DNA of 64,000 bases from Noviherbaspirillum massiliense JC206. GTDB lineage: Bacteria; Pseudomonadota; Gammaproteobacteria; Burkholderiales; Burkholderiaceae_D. The DNA is taken from positions 62,001-126,000 of the forward strand of contig NZ_HE978634.1 in NCBI RefSeq assembly GCF_000312045.1. The letters run 5' to 3'. Under the pieces are notes generated by a model. The model was not told the DNA's origin. It was given only the letters and a program-made list of their open reading frames with translations, and searched no databases. This document shows, one piece after another, positions 1-8,587 of this stretch (positions are counted from its first letter, which is position 1; every line of letters begins with the position of its first letter). A program made the position numbers and the translations under genes.

Positions 1-673
1 CGGAGACCGGCTCGGTCGAATCGGCTGCGAGCTGGGCGGCACCGACGAAGGTGGCGATCGCGAGCTGCGTCCCCTGCTCTGGGCTCAAGCCCATTTCCTG
101 CGCCGCCTGCTGCATGGCTTCGATGAAATAGAACACATAGGCCGGGCCGCTGCCCGACACTGCGGTCACCGGATCGATCAGCGCCTCGTCATCCAGCCAC
201 ACTGTCGCACCGACCGCGCGCATGATTGCATCCGCCACGCTGCGCTGCTGCGGCGACACGCCCTGCAGCGCGACCATGCCGGCAATGCCCTTGCCGATCA
301 GTGCCGGCGTATTCGGCATGGTGCGTACGATGGCCGTATGCCCGTTCAACCAGCGCGACAAGTCGGCAGCGCGGATGCCGGCGGCAATCGACAGGATCAG
401 TTGCGATGACAATTGCGGCTGCAGCTGCGCCACCACGTCCTTCATCTGCTGCGGCTTCACTGCAAGCACGATCACGTTGGCTTGCCGCACCGCTGCATCG
501 ATCTGCGTGGCCGTCGTGACGCCGAACTGCTGCGCAAGCTTCTGCAGGGAGTCCGGGTTGATGTCGACCACATGGATATTGGCCCCCGCCGTCAGTTTGC
601 CGGCCAGCCCGCCGATCAGGGCCGTGGCCATGTTGCCGCCGCCGATGAAGCAGATTTTCACATCATTTTGCAT
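1..673 (-). CDS. proC: Pyrroline-5-carboxylate reductase, partial (C-terminus outside window)
   Basis: Catalyses the last step of proline synthesis, the NAD(P)H-dependent reduction of 1-pyrroline-5-carboxylate, in the cytoplasm. 224 residues are visible of a family that is usually about 270. The Rossmann nucleotide-binding motif GGGNMATALIGG lies at residues 11-22, AVKPQ at 71-75, RTMPNTPALIGKG at 117-129 and the signature SGSGPAY at 173-179. The frame is open at the window edge, so the missing part is simply outside the window. The ATG overlaps the last 11 bases of yggS, which suggests translational coupling; yggS-proC beside pilT is a common proteobacterial arrangement. Confidence 0.95.
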   Translation of the reverse strand, partial: MQNDVKICFIGGGNMATALIGGLAGKLTAGANIHVVDINPDSLQKLAQQFGVTTATQIDAAVRQANVIVLAVKPQQMKDVVAQLQPQLSSQLILSIAAGIRAADLSRWLNGHTAIVRTMPNTPALIGKGIAGMVALQGVSPQQRSVADAIMRAVGATVWLDDEALIDPVTAVSGSGPAYVFYFIEAMQQAAQEMGLSPEQGTQLAIATFVGAAQLAADSTEPVS

Positions 674-1367
674 AGTCTCTTTTTCCAAAAATTGCCGTAC
701 CTATTCTGACGATGGTCGCGCCTTCCGCGATCGCCGCCGCGAGATCGGCCGACATGCCCATCGAGAGCGTATCCAGCTTCAGTCCTGACGCGCGCAAGCG
801 TTCGGCCAGCATGCGCAATTCGCGGAACGGCGCGCGCTGTTTTTCTGGATCGGCAACCGGCTCGGGAATCGCCATCAGCCCGCGCAAATTCAGCCGCGGC
901 ATGTCGGCAATCCTGCGCGCAAGATTTTCGGCTTCCTCGGCGCTTGCGCCGCTCTTGCTTGCCTCGCCACTGATGTTGACCTGCAAGCATACATTCAATG
1001 GCGGCAGGTGCGGCGGCCGCTGTTCCGACAGGCGCAGCGCGATTTTTTCGCGGTCGACGGAATGCACCCAGTCGAAATGCTCCGCGATCGGCCGTGTCTT
1101 GTTGCTCTGAATCGGGCCGATGAAATGCCATTCCAGCTGCAGGTCCGGATGCAGGGCGCGGACCGCTTCCATCTTGTCCAGGGCTTCCTGCAGATAGTTT
1201 TCCCCGAATGCCATCTGCCCGGATTGCGCGGCCTCGATCACTGCATCCGGCCCGAAAGTTTTCGAGACCGCCAGCAGGTGAATGTCGTGGGGATCGCGCG
1301 ACATTGCGCGCGCTTCGGCCATGATCCGGTCTCGCACAGCTTGCAAGTTGTAAGAGATTGAAGACAT
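663..1367 (-). CDS. yggS: YggS/PLPBP family pyridoxal phosphate homeostasis protein
   Basis: Cytoplasmic PLP-binding protein of the alanine-racemase-like TIM-barrel fold; the family buffers free PLP and has no well-defined catalytic activity. The PLP lysine motif LLAVSKTF is near residues 31-38, followed by FGENYLQEALDK and WHFIGPIQSNKTR, both typical of the family. The 234-residue length is normal. The frame could begin at a TTG at 1373, but the ATG at 1367 gives the usual N-terminus MSSISYNLQAV. It overlaps proC by 11 bases and is divergent from pilT. Confidence 0.93.
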   Translation of the reverse strand: MSSISYNLQAVRDRIMAEARAMSRDPHDIHLLAVSKTFGPDAVIEAAQSGQMAFGENYLQEALDKMEAVRALHPDLQLEWHFIGPIQSNKTRPIAEHFDWVHSVDREKIALRLSEQRPPHLPPLNVCLQVNISGEASKSGASAEEAENLARRIADMPRLNLRGLMAIPEPVADPEKQRAPFRELRMLAERLRASGLKLDTLSMGMSADLAAAIAEGATIVRIGTAIFGKRDYAK

Positions 1368-1449
1368 AATCAATTTACTTTAGGCAACACTCTGCCGGTG
1401 TTGCTCTTTTCTCATGGCATTTTGCCAGCTCAGGGATTATAGGCTCACT

Positions 1450-2493
1450 ATGGATATTTCCGAACTGCTCGCTTTCTCCGTCAAGAACAAGGCTTCCGAC
1501 TTGCATCTGTCGGCAGGCCTGCCGCCGATGATCCGCGTGCACGGCGATGTACGGCGCATCAACCTGCCGCCACTGGAACACCAGGATGTGCACGGCATGA
1601 TCTATGACATCATGAACGACGGGCAGCGCAAGATTTACGAGGAAACCCTGGAATGCGATTTCTCCTTCGCGATTCCCGGCCTCGCACGCTTCCGCGTGAA
1701 TGCCTTCAACCAGGACCGCGGCGCGGCTGCCGTGCTGCGTACCATTCCCTCCAAGGTCCTGACGCTGGAGCAGCTGAATGCCCCCAAGATCTTCGCCGAC
1801 CTGGCCCTGAAGCCACGCGGACTGGTGCTGGTGACCGGGCCGACCGGCTCCGGCAAATCGACCACGCTGGCGGCGATGATCAATCACCTGAATGAAACCG
1901 AATACGCGCACATCCTCACCGTCGAGGACCCGATTGAATTCGTGCATGAATCGAAGAAGAGCCTGATCAACCAGCGCGAAGTCGGCCCGCATACCATGTC
2001 CTTCAACAATGCCTTGCGTTCGGCATTGCGTGAAGACCCGGATGCCATCCTGGTCGGCGAATTGCGCGACCTCGAAACCATCCGCCTTGCGCTGACCGCC
2101 GCCGAAACCGGTCACCTGGTGTTCGGCACCCTGCACACATCCTCTGCGGCCAAGACCATCGACCGTATCGTCGACGTGTTCCCGTCGGAGGAAAAGGAAA
2201 TGGTGCGCGCGATGCTGTCGGAATCGCTGCAGGCGGTGATTTCGCAAACCCTGCTCAAGACCAAGGATGGCTCGGGCCGCGTGGCGGCGCACGAGATCAT
2301 GCTGGGCACCCCGGCGATCCGCAACCTGATCCGCGAAGCGAAGATCGCCCAGATGTATTCCGCGATCCAGACTGGCGCCAACATCGGCATGCAGACCCTG
2401 GACCAGAACCTGACCGACCTGGTCCGCCGCAACGTGATTTCCAACGCAACTGCGCGCGCCGCAGCGAAAACGCCGGAAAATTTCCCGGGATGA
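1450..2493 (+). CDS. pilT: Type IV pilus retraction ATPase PilT
   Basis: Hexameric secretion-type ATPase that depolymerises type IV pili, powering twitching motility and DNA uptake. It is 347 residues, the family norm. The N-terminus MDISELLAFSVKNKASDLHL is characteristic, so the ATG at 1450 is preferred over one in frame at 1414. Walker A GPTGSGKST is near residues 131-139, Walker B ILVGELRD near 199, and the PilT C-terminal motif AIRNLIRE near 288, which separates it from PilB and PilU. It is followed after 254 bases by its paralogue pilU. Confidence 0.96.
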   Translation: MDISELLAFSVKNKASDLHLSAGLPPMIRVHGDVRRINLPPLEHQDVHGMIYDIMNDGQRKIYEETLECDFSFAIPGLARFRVNAFNQDRGAAAVLRTIPSKVLTLEQLNAPKIFADLALKPRGLVLVTGPTGSGKSTTLAAMINHLNETEYAHILTVEDPIEFVHESKKSLINQREVGPHTMSFNNALRSALREDPDAILVGELRDLETIRLALTAAETGHLVFGTLHTSSAAKTIDRIVDVFPSEEKEMVRAMLSESLQAVISQTLLKTKDGSGRVAAHEIMLGTPAIRNLIREAKIAQMYSAIQTGANIGMQTLDQNLTDLVRRNVISNATARAAAKTPENFPG

Positions 2494-2624
2494 GCGCGGG
2501 GTTTCACAAAGCATGCTTTACGCCCTGCGAATCCGGGCCGCTTGCAAGTCACGAGCTGGGCCGCTTGTCGGCAGCGCGGGGGCAAGTCGGGGCGGCAGAC
2601 GGATTGCCATCTGCCGGCGAACCG

Positions 2625-2668
2625 AAGCAAGCTTTGCACCGCTTGAAGCCGAGCGGCTTGCAAGCCGC
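2625..2668. repeat. Short dispersed repeat, copy A (pilT-pilU gap)
   Basis: It consists of the 12-mer GCTTTGCACCGC, ten unconserved bases, then a palindromic block GCGGCTTGCAAGCCGCG. The same 12-mer, the same ten-base spacing and a block matching at 14 of 17 positions occur at 8521-8566. A related half-block lies earlier in the same gap around 2536. The remainder of the 254-base pilT-pilU gap shows no credible gene. Identity as a genomic repeat family is inferred from only two copies. Confidence 0.5.
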
Positions 2669-2747
2669 GAGGTGGTGGTAGTGTACTGATATCTCTTCTC
2701 CCTCGAAGAGCTTGAAGAGGGGAAGCAAAGACTAAGGAAACCCAAAC

Positions 2748-3884
2748 ATGGAACGCGATCAGGCGACTAAATTCATGCATGACTTGCTGCGGCTGATGCT
2801 CAGCAAGAATGGCTCCGACCTTTTCATCACCGCCGATTTTCCGCCGGCATTCAAGATCGACGGCAAGATGACGCCGGTGTCGAACCAGCCTCTGTCCGCG
2901 ACGCATACCGTCGAACTCGCGCGCGCCATCATGAATGACAAGCAGTCGGCGGAATTCGAAGCGACCAAGGAATGCAATTTCGCGATCAGCCCCGGCGGCC
3001 TGGGGCGCTTCCGTGTCTCCGCCTTCGTGCAGCAGGGACGGGTCGGCATGGTGCTGCGGACCATCACCACCACCATCCCGCGGCTGGAAGACCTGGGCGT
3101 GCCGGAAGTGCTGAAGGATGTGGTCATGACCAAGCGCGGCCTGGTGATCATGGTCGGTGCTACCGGTTCCGGCAAATCGACCACGCTGGCCGGCATGATC
3201 GGTTACCGCAATGAAAACAGCTACGGTCACATCATCACCATCGAAGACCCGGTGGAATACGTGCATCCGCACAAGAACTGCGTGATCACCCAGCGCGAAG
3301 TCGGCGTCGATACCGCCGACTGGAGCGCGGCGCTGAAGAATACGCTGCGCCAGGCGCCGGATGTGATCCTGATCGGCGAAATCCGCGACCGCGAGACCAT
3401 GGATTACGCGATTGCCTTTGCGGAAACCGGCCACCTGTGCATGGCCACCATGCACGCCAACAGTTCGAACCAGGCGCTGGACCGGATCATCAACTTCTTC
3501 CCGGAAGAGCGCCGCGCCCAGCTGTTGATGGATTTGTCGCTGAATCTGAAGGCGATGATTTCGCAGCGGCTGATTCCCGCGAAGAGTGGCAAGGGCCGCT
3601 GTGCCGCGGTGGAAGTCATGCTGAACTCCCCCCTGATTTCCGACCTGATCTTCAAGGGCAATGTGCATGAAATCAAGGAAATCATGAAAAAGTCGCGCGA
3701 GCTGGGCATGCAGACTTTCGACCAGGCTTTGTTCGATCTGTATGAAGCCGACAAGATTTCCTATGAAGATGCCTTGCGCAATGCCGACTCGGTCAACGAC
3801 CTGCGCCTGGCGATCAAACTCCATGGAAAAGAGTCCAAGGACAGAGACCTGAGCAAGGGTACCGAACATCTGGGAATCGTATGA
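2748..3884 (+). CDS. pilU: PilT-like retraction ATPase PilU
   Basis: Accessory retraction ATPase working with PilT at the inner-membrane base of the type IV pilus. It is 378 residues, with the PilU-type start MERDQATKFMHDLLRLML. Walker A GATGSGKST is near residue 136 and Walker B VILIGEIRD near 205. It lacks the exact AIRNLIRE motif of PilT and has the longer acidic/lysine-rich tail usual for PilU. Its TGA overlaps the ATG of the glutathione peroxidase gene (ATGA), so the two are probably translationally coupled. Confidence 0.95.
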   Translation: MERDQATKFMHDLLRLMLSKNGSDLFITADFPPAFKIDGKMTPVSNQPLSATHTVELARAIMNDKQSAEFEATKECNFAISPGGLGRFRVSAFVQQGRVGMVLRTITTTIPRLEDLGVPEVLKDVVMTKRGLVIMVGATGSGKSTTLAGMIGYRNENSYGHIITIEDPVEYVHPHKNCVITQREVGVDTADWSAALKNTLRQAPDVILIGEIRDRETMDYAIAFAETGHLCMATMHANSSNQALDRIINFFPEERRAQLLMDLSLNLKAMISQRLIPAKSGKGRCAAVEVMLNSPLISDLIFKGNVHEIKEIMKKSRELGMQTFDQALFDLYEADKISYEDALRNADSVNDLRLAIKLHGKESKDRDLSKGTEHLGIV

Positions 3885-4366
3885 ACAGCATCTATGACAT
3901 CCAGGCCCCGAGCCTGACCGGCACGCCGGTCGACCTCGCCAGCTTTCGCGGCAAGGTGCTGCTGATCGTCAATACCGCAAGCAAATGCGGCTTCACGCCG
4001 CAGTATCAGGGCCTGGAAGCGCTGTACAAGCAGTTCAAGGACAAGGGCTTCGAAGTGCTGGGCTTTCCTTGCAACCAGTTCGGCCGGCAGGAGCCGGGCA
4101 CGGCGGACGAGATCGGCACGTTCTGCGAAAGGAATTACGGGGTAAGTTTCCCCATGTTCGCGAAGGTCGACGTCAACGGGGACGGCGCCCATCCGCTGTT
4201 CCGCCATCTGAAGAGCGCGGCACCGGGCATCCTGGGCACGCAAGCGATCAAATGGAATTTCACCAAGTTCCTGGTGAAAAAGGATGGCACGGTGTACAAG
4301 CGCTATGCGCCGAAAACGCCGCCGCAGGAATTGATCAGCGACATCGAGAGCTTGCTGGCGAAATGA
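3881..4366 (+). CDS. Glutathione peroxidase family protein
   Basis: Thiol-dependent peroxidase that reduces hydrogen peroxide and organic hydroperoxides; bacterial members usually use thioredoxin rather than glutathione. It is 161 residues. The catalytic tetrad is recognisable: Cys36 in NTASKCGFTPQY, Gln66 in FPCNQFG, and Trp125-Asn126 in KWNFTKFLV. Cys36 is a cysteine, not selenocysteine. No signal peptide is visible, so it should be cytoplasmic. It overlaps pilU by four bases. Confidence 0.93.
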   Translation: MNSIYDIQAPSLTGTPVDLASFRGKVLLIVNTASKCGFTPQYQGLEALYKQFKDKGFEVLGFPCNQFGRQEPGTADEIGTFCERNYGVSFPMFAKVDVNGDGAHPLFRHLKSAAPGILGTQAIKWNFTKFLVKKDGTVYKRYAPKTPPQELISDIESLLAK

Positions 4367-4477
4367 TGGGAGCCAAGCGCTTCCTTTCCCCTTGATCGTT
4401 CCCTGCCCTGTTCTTCCAATCCGTTTCGTCCATGAGCAGCAAGTCTTCTGCCCGGCCCGCCGGCGGGCATTCCTGAA

Positions 4478-5452
4478 TTATTGGAATCGGCCGCGCCGCG
4501 CTGGTTGCTCTGGGCGGTCCGATTCAGTCGTTTCGTAATCGCTCAGCATCTGGGCAATATCAGGATCCCTATCGAACGCGTCGGAAAAGAAATCGACAAA
4601 GCTGTTGATTTTCAGGGAAGGCCGGCGTGCGGGCTGGAACACCACATTCAATGGCAAGGGCGGCGGCCGAAAGCGAGTCAGAATCGGCTTCACCCGGCCG
4701 GCGCGAATATCATTGCCGTAAATCCAGATCGTTGAATAGCTGATGCCGAGCCCTTCGCATGCGGCCTGGCGGATTGCTTCCGAACTGTTCGATTGGAAAT
4801 TGCCGTTGACGCGTACCGTGTGCTGCTGGTCCTTGTCGTCGAGATATACCCATTCGTTAATGTTTGCAAGACCGGTATAGACAAGACAGTTATGCTCCAG
4901 CAGCTCGTCGGGATGCCGTGGTTCGCCGTATCTTGCCAGATAGTCGGGCGATGCCAGAGTGGCGCGATGGGCAGTGCCGATGCGGCGCGCAATCAGCCGG
5001 CTATCCTTCAGTTCGCCGACCCGGAACGCCACGTCGATTCCCGCCGCCACAAGATCGACAAAGCCATCCTCGAGCTGCAGGTCCACCTTGATCTTGGGGT
5101 GGCGGTCATAAAACGTCTGCAAGCGCGGCACGATATGCAGGCGACCGAAGGCCACCGGCGCAGCCACACGCAGGCTGCCGCTGATTTCATGTTCGACCTG
5201 GTGCACTTCGATGCGCGCCTCTTCCAGCGTATCCAGCACTTGCCGGCAACGCTCGTAGTACAGGTGGCCGGCTTCGGTCAGGGCATGGCTGCGTGTTGAA
5301 CGTACCAGTAGACGCGCCCCGACCTGCGCCTCCAGCGCCTGTACCTGCTTGCTGATGGCCGATTGCGTCGTGCGTCCTTCCCGCGCTACGGCTGAAAAGT
5401 TGCCGGTCTCCACCACCCGCACGAAGGTTTCCATCAAGCGCAATCGGTCCAT
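4478..5452 (-). CDS. LysR family transcriptional regulator
   Basis: 324-residue LysR-type regulator with an N-terminal winged helix (MDRLRLMETFVRVVETGNF, then TTQSAISKQVQALE) and a substrate-binding domain from about residue 90. The ATG at 5452 is chosen because GGAG stands nine bases upstream; an in-frame ATG at 5464 has no such site. It has an unusual charged C-terminal tail after residue 300. It is divergent from the Old Yellow Enzyme gene across about 206 bases, the classic arrangement for a LysR protein controlling its neighbour. The inducer is unknown. Confidence 0.9.
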   Translation of the reverse strand: MDRLRLMETFVRVVETGNFSAVAREGRTTQSAISKQVQALEAQVGARLLVRSTRSHALTEAGHLYYERCRQVLDTLEEARIEVHQVEHEISGSLRVAAPVAFGRLHIVPRLQTFYDRHPKIKVDLQLEDGFVDLVAAGIDVAFRVGELKDSRLIARRIGTAHRATLASPDYLARYGEPRHPDELLEHNCLVYTGLANINEWVYLDDKDQQHTVRVNGNFQSNSSEAIRQAACEGLGISYSTIWIYGNDIRAGRVKPILTRFRPPPLPLNVVFQPARRPSLKINSFVDFFSDAFDRDPDIAQMLSDYETTESDRPEQPARRGRFQ

Positions 5453-5658
5453 TTTCCGCTCCATTCCAACCAGGAATAAATACTATCACCCTGAGTGTGT
5501 ATTCATCTCCGACAGGAATACGCATAATTACACCTTTCGGCTCCGCGATGATGTTACGGCAATGCCCGGTGGATAGCCGGTTGCCTTGCCTTCATCCATC
5601 GTGCCGAAGGTTTCAGCTATTGTTCAACAATAAGCATTTTTCCAAAGAACTCGAAAAT

Positions 5659-6798
5659 ATGAAGACTTCCTTGCCACAAGAAAATACCAACCCTTCCCGC
5701 TCCGCTCTCCCCAAACTGTTTCAACCCGCCCGCATTGGCGACATCGAAGTCGCGAATCGGATCGTCATGGCGCCGCTGACGCGCAGCCGCGCCGACGAAG
5801 CCAATGGCGACATTCCGGGCAGCGAAATGAATGTCGAATACTATCGCCAGCGCAGCAATGCGGGACTGATCATCAGCGAGGGCACGCAAGTATCGCCGGC
5901 AGGCAAAGGCTATATGGCGACGCCGGGCATTTATTCCGACGCGCAAGTCGAAGGATGGAAACCCATCACGGAAGCGGTGCATGATGCGGGCTCGAAAATC
6001 GTTGCCCAGATCTGGCACGTGGGCAGGATTACCCATCCCGATCTCACCGGTGGCGTGCAACCGGTAGCGCCTTCCGCAGTGCAGCCGAAAGCCATTGCCT
6101 ATACGCACAAGGGCAAAGTCGATATCCCGGTACCGCGCGCACTGAGCGTGGAAGAAATTGCAGCCGTCGTCGATGAATATCGCCGTGGCGCTGCGAATGC
6201 CATCCGTGCCGGTTTCGACGGCATGGAAATCCACGGCGCCAATGGCTACCTGATCGATCAGTTCCTGCGCGACGGCGCCAACAAGCGTGATGACCGCTAT
6301 GGCGGCTCAGTGGAGAATCGCTGCCGCTTCGCGCTTGAAGTGGTGGATGCCGTCATTGCCGAAGTCGGTGCCGGCCGCGTCGGCATTCGCCTGTCTCCCG
6401 TGACACCCGCCAACGACCTGTCGGACAGCAACCCTCAGGCAGTCTTCGGCTATCTGATCGAACAGCTGAACAAGCGCGGCATCGCCTTCATCCACTTCAT
6501 CGAAGGCGCAACCGGCGGGCCGCGCGATGTGCCGGGCTTTGACTTTGCCTGGGCGCGCAAGGCCTTCAACGGTACCTACATCGCCAACAATGGCTATGAC
6601 CGGGACATGGCGATCGATGCCGTGGAGTCTGGCAGAGCCGACGCGGTTGCATTCGGGCGCCTTTTCATCGCCAATCCGGATCTGGTGCAGCGTCTGCGTG
6701 TGAATGCGCCGCTCAACACCCCGAATCCGCAAACCTTCTACACGCCGGGGCCGGCCGGGTACATCGACTATCCGGCTCTGGACAAGAAGGCAGCCTGA
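5659..6798 (+). CDS. Old Yellow Enzyme family alkene reductase (NemA-like)
   Basis: FMN-dependent NAD(P)H:flavin oxidoreductase that reduces electrophilic alkenes, nitro compounds or quinones. 379 residues from the ATG at 5659; the open frame extends upstream but homology begins near LPKLFQPARIGDIEVANRIV. The motifs MAPLTRSRA, IWHVGRITHPD, the active-site region EIHGANGYLIDQFL, and the FMN-phosphate region near the C-terminus (VAFGRLFIANPDL) are all present. It is probably regulated by the divergent LysR gene. Exact substrate cannot be read from sequence. Confidence 0.93.
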   Translation: MKTSLPQENTNPSRSALPKLFQPARIGDIEVANRIVMAPLTRSRADEANGDIPGSEMNVEYYRQRSNAGLIISEGTQVSPAGKGYMATPGIYSDAQVEGWKPITEAVHDAGSKIVAQIWHVGRITHPDLTGGVQPVAPSAVQPKAIAYTHKGKVDIPVPRALSVEEIAAVVDEYRRGAANAIRAGFDGMEIHGANGYLIDQFLRDGANKRDDRYGGSVENRCRFALEVVDAVIAEVGAGRVGIRLSPVTPANDLSDSNPQAVFGYLIEQLNKRGIAFIHFIEGATGGPRDVPGFDFAWARKAFNGTYIANNGYDRDMAIDAVESGRADAVAFGRLFIANPDLVQRLRVNAPLNTPNPQTFYTPGPAGYIDYPALDKKAA

Positions 6799-6825
6799 GC
6801 AGCGCTTCCATCGGTGTTGGAGCAA

Positions 6826-6851
6826 GGCGGCATGCGCAAGCGCATGCCGCC
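6826..6851. repeat. Perfect inverted repeat after the Old Yellow Enzyme gene
   Basis: GGCGGCATGCG at 6826-6836 and its exact reverse complement at 6841-6851, separated by four bases. It begins 27 bases after the stop codon, where a terminator would be expected, but no T-run follows on either strand. It may stabilise the 3' end of the mRNA or be a weak terminator. Confidence 0.5.
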
Positions 6852-6945
6852 GCCACGCAGTCTTCGCGATCGGAACGATGCCATCCATCCCTTGTCAGCA
6901 TCATGGCAAAGGAATGCCGCATGTTTGACCAGACAGGATGATTCG

Positions 6946-7272
6946 ATGAACCCTTGGCTAATGTTGACCGTCGCCATCGCCGCGGAGCTCTGCGCCACCA
7001 CCGCCCTGAAATTCTCAGACGGCTTCACCAGGCTCGGCCCCTCCTCGCTGGTGGTCGCAGGTTACATAATTTCCTTTTACCTGCTGTCCCAGGTGCTTAA
7101 GACGCTGGAAGTGGGGATTGTCTATGCGATCTGGAGCGGCGCAGGGCTGGCGATCATCGCCCTGATCGGAGTGGTTTTCCTTGGTGAATCGGTCAGCCTG
7201 TACAAGATCGCCGGATTGATCGCCATTCTCGTCGGCGTGCTGCTCCTTAATCTCGCGGGCACGGCACACTGA
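6946..7272 (+). CDS. Small multidrug resistance (SMR) transporter, EmrE-like
   Basis: 108-residue inner-membrane protein with four predicted transmembrane helices, the usual SMR size. The conserved membrane-embedded glutamate sits in AIAAELCATTALK near residue 14, and the motif EVGIVYAIWSGAGLA near residues 51-65 matches the EmrE (Qac) branch rather than the SugE branch. The start ATG at 6946 has AGGA about eight bases upstream. Family function is proton-coupled export of cationic compounds. A second SMR gene of the SugE type is at 42.6 kb. Confidence 0.92.
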   Translation: MNPWLMLTVAIAAELCATTALKFSDGFTRLGPSSLVVAGYIISFYLLSQVLKTLEVGIVYAIWSGAGLAIIALIGVVFLGESVSLYKIAGLIAILVGVLLLNLAGTAH

Positions 7273-7397
7273 CGCCTGTCCTGAAGAATGAAGAAGCTTG
7301 AAGGCATTCAATCCGACCTGCTTACGCAGCCGGGCAACGGGCATCAGGCAACCGTCCCGATGACTATGCTGTCGCGGACACTCGCCCGGGATGGATG

Positions 7398-8123
7398 CTA
7401 AAACACCCCAAACAGCTTCAATAACAGCGGCAGCAATACCGCGGTCAAGACGCCTGAAATCCCCATCGCCAGTCCGGCGAACGCGCCCATTTCCTCGCTC
7501 ACCTGGAACGCGCGCGCAGTGCCGATGCCATGCGAAGTCACGCCGAGCGCAAAGCCGCGCACGGCATGGTTCTCGATCTTGAGGAAATTGAAGAGATAGC
7601 GGGCAGTGGCCGCTCCCAGCACGCCCGTCAGCATGACCAGCACTGCCGTCAGCGAAGGCAGGCCACCCACCTTCTCGGCGATGCCCATCGCAATCGGCAT
7701 GGTGACGGATTTGGGTGCGATCGACAGAACGGTCGCCGGCGAGGCGCCCAGCGCCCATGCCACACCCATGGCCGACGCGATCGCAGCCGCACAACCTGCC
7801 AGCGCGCTGGCCAGCAAGGCGAACCAGTTGCGCCTGAGCTTGTCGATCTGCTGATAGAGCGGAATCGCCAGCGCGACCGTCGCCGGCCCGAGCAGGAAGT
7901 GCACGAATTGTGCGCCGTCGAAATAGGTCCGGTAGGGCGTGTCCGTGAGCACCAGGATCAGGACCAGGATCGCGATGGCGATCGCAACCGGGTTGACCAG
8001 GGGATTGAACTTGCTGCGCGCATAAAGCGAATACGCCAGCTGATATGCCACGAGCGTGGCGGTCAGCCACAGCAAGGGCGAAGTCGCAAGATAAACCCAG
8101 ATCTGGTTGAGGCCGGACGTCAT
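7398..8123 (-). CDS. lrgB: LrgB family membrane protein
   Basis: 241-residue polytopic inner-membrane protein of the LrgB/CidB (YohK) family. The diagnostic motifs PKSVTMPIAMGIAE and GVTSHGIGTARA are present. Its ATG overlaps the stop of lrgA (ATGA), so the two subunits are coupled. The family was first linked to murein hydrolase control, but the Bacillus PftAB pair transports pyruvate and the plant fusion homologue PLGG1 transports glycolate/glycerate. Lying directly downstream of glcDEF on the same strand makes a hydroxyacid transport role attractive here; that is inference. Confidence 0.93.
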   Translation of the reverse strand: MTSGLNQIWVYLATSPLLWLTATLVAYQLAYSLYARSKFNPLVNPVAIAIAILVLILVLTDTPYRTYFDGAQFVHFLLGPATVALAIPLYQQIDKLRRNWFALLASALAGCAAAIASAMGVAWALGASPATVLSIAPKSVTMPIAMGIAEKVGGLPSLTAVLVMLTGVLGAATARYLFNFLKIENHAVRGFALGVTSHGIGTARAFQVSEEMGAFAGLAMGISGVLTAVLLPLLLKLFGVF

Positions 8124-8452
8124 TTCTGCAACCAGCGCAAGACGTAAGCGGTCACCACCAGCGACACCATGGTGCTGATGAGGAGTGCTGCCGCGATCGG
8201 CAGCCATTCGGTCGCGACGCGGTGTGCATGCACCATGATGCCCACGCCGGCGGGCACGAACAGCAGTGACAGGTGCTTGAGGAATTCGACCGTAGTGGGC
8301 GCCAGCTTTTCCGCCGCGCCACGTTTCACCAGCAGATAGCAGAACAGCAGCAGCATGCCGATCACCGGGCCGGGGATAGGCAGCGAAAGTGCATAGGCCA
8401 GACTCTCGCCCAAGGTCTGGAATATGAGCAGGGTGGCGAAGGTATTGATCAT
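8120..8452 (-). CDS. lrgA: CidA/LrgA family holin-like protein
   Basis: 110-residue hydrophobic protein with four predicted membrane helices. The family motif LPIPGPVIGMLLL is near residues 24-36, followed by LLFVPAGVGIM. The start MINTFATLLIFQTLGE at 8452 is preferred; the frame runs further upstream without homology. It is the partner of LrgB, with which it overlaps by four bases. 135 bases separate it from glcF, and this gap holds a perfect 16-base inverted repeat. Confidence 0.92.
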   Translation of the reverse strand: MINTFATLLIFQTLGESLAYALSLPIPGPVIGMLLLFCYLLVKRGAAEKLAPTTVEFLKHLSLLFVPAGVGIMVHAHRVATEWLPIAAALLISTMVSLVVTAYVLRWLQK

Positions 8453-8509
8453 GGTTTTGGCATTTGCATGCGCATGAGGGAGATCATGCGATTTTAATAC
8501 CGTGAAATA

Positions 8510-8566
8510 GTTGCGGTGCAAAGCATTGCTTTGCACCGCAACCATCCCCGCCGCTTGCAGGCGGCG
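8510..8566. repeat. Perfect 16-bp inverted repeat plus dispersed repeat copy B (glcF-lrgA gap)
   Basis: Bases 8510-8525 and 8527-8542 are exact reverse complements around a single central T, giving a very stable hairpin in either transcript. Overlapping it, 8521-8566 matches the repeat in the pilT-pilU gap: the 12-mer GCTTTGCACCGC, ten bases, then a GCCGCTTGCAGGCGGCG block. It lies 45 bases past the glcF stop, so it may end or process the glc transcript; no strong T-run follows. Confidence 0.6.
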
Positions 8567-8587
8567 CGGCGAAGGGAACAACCCGGA

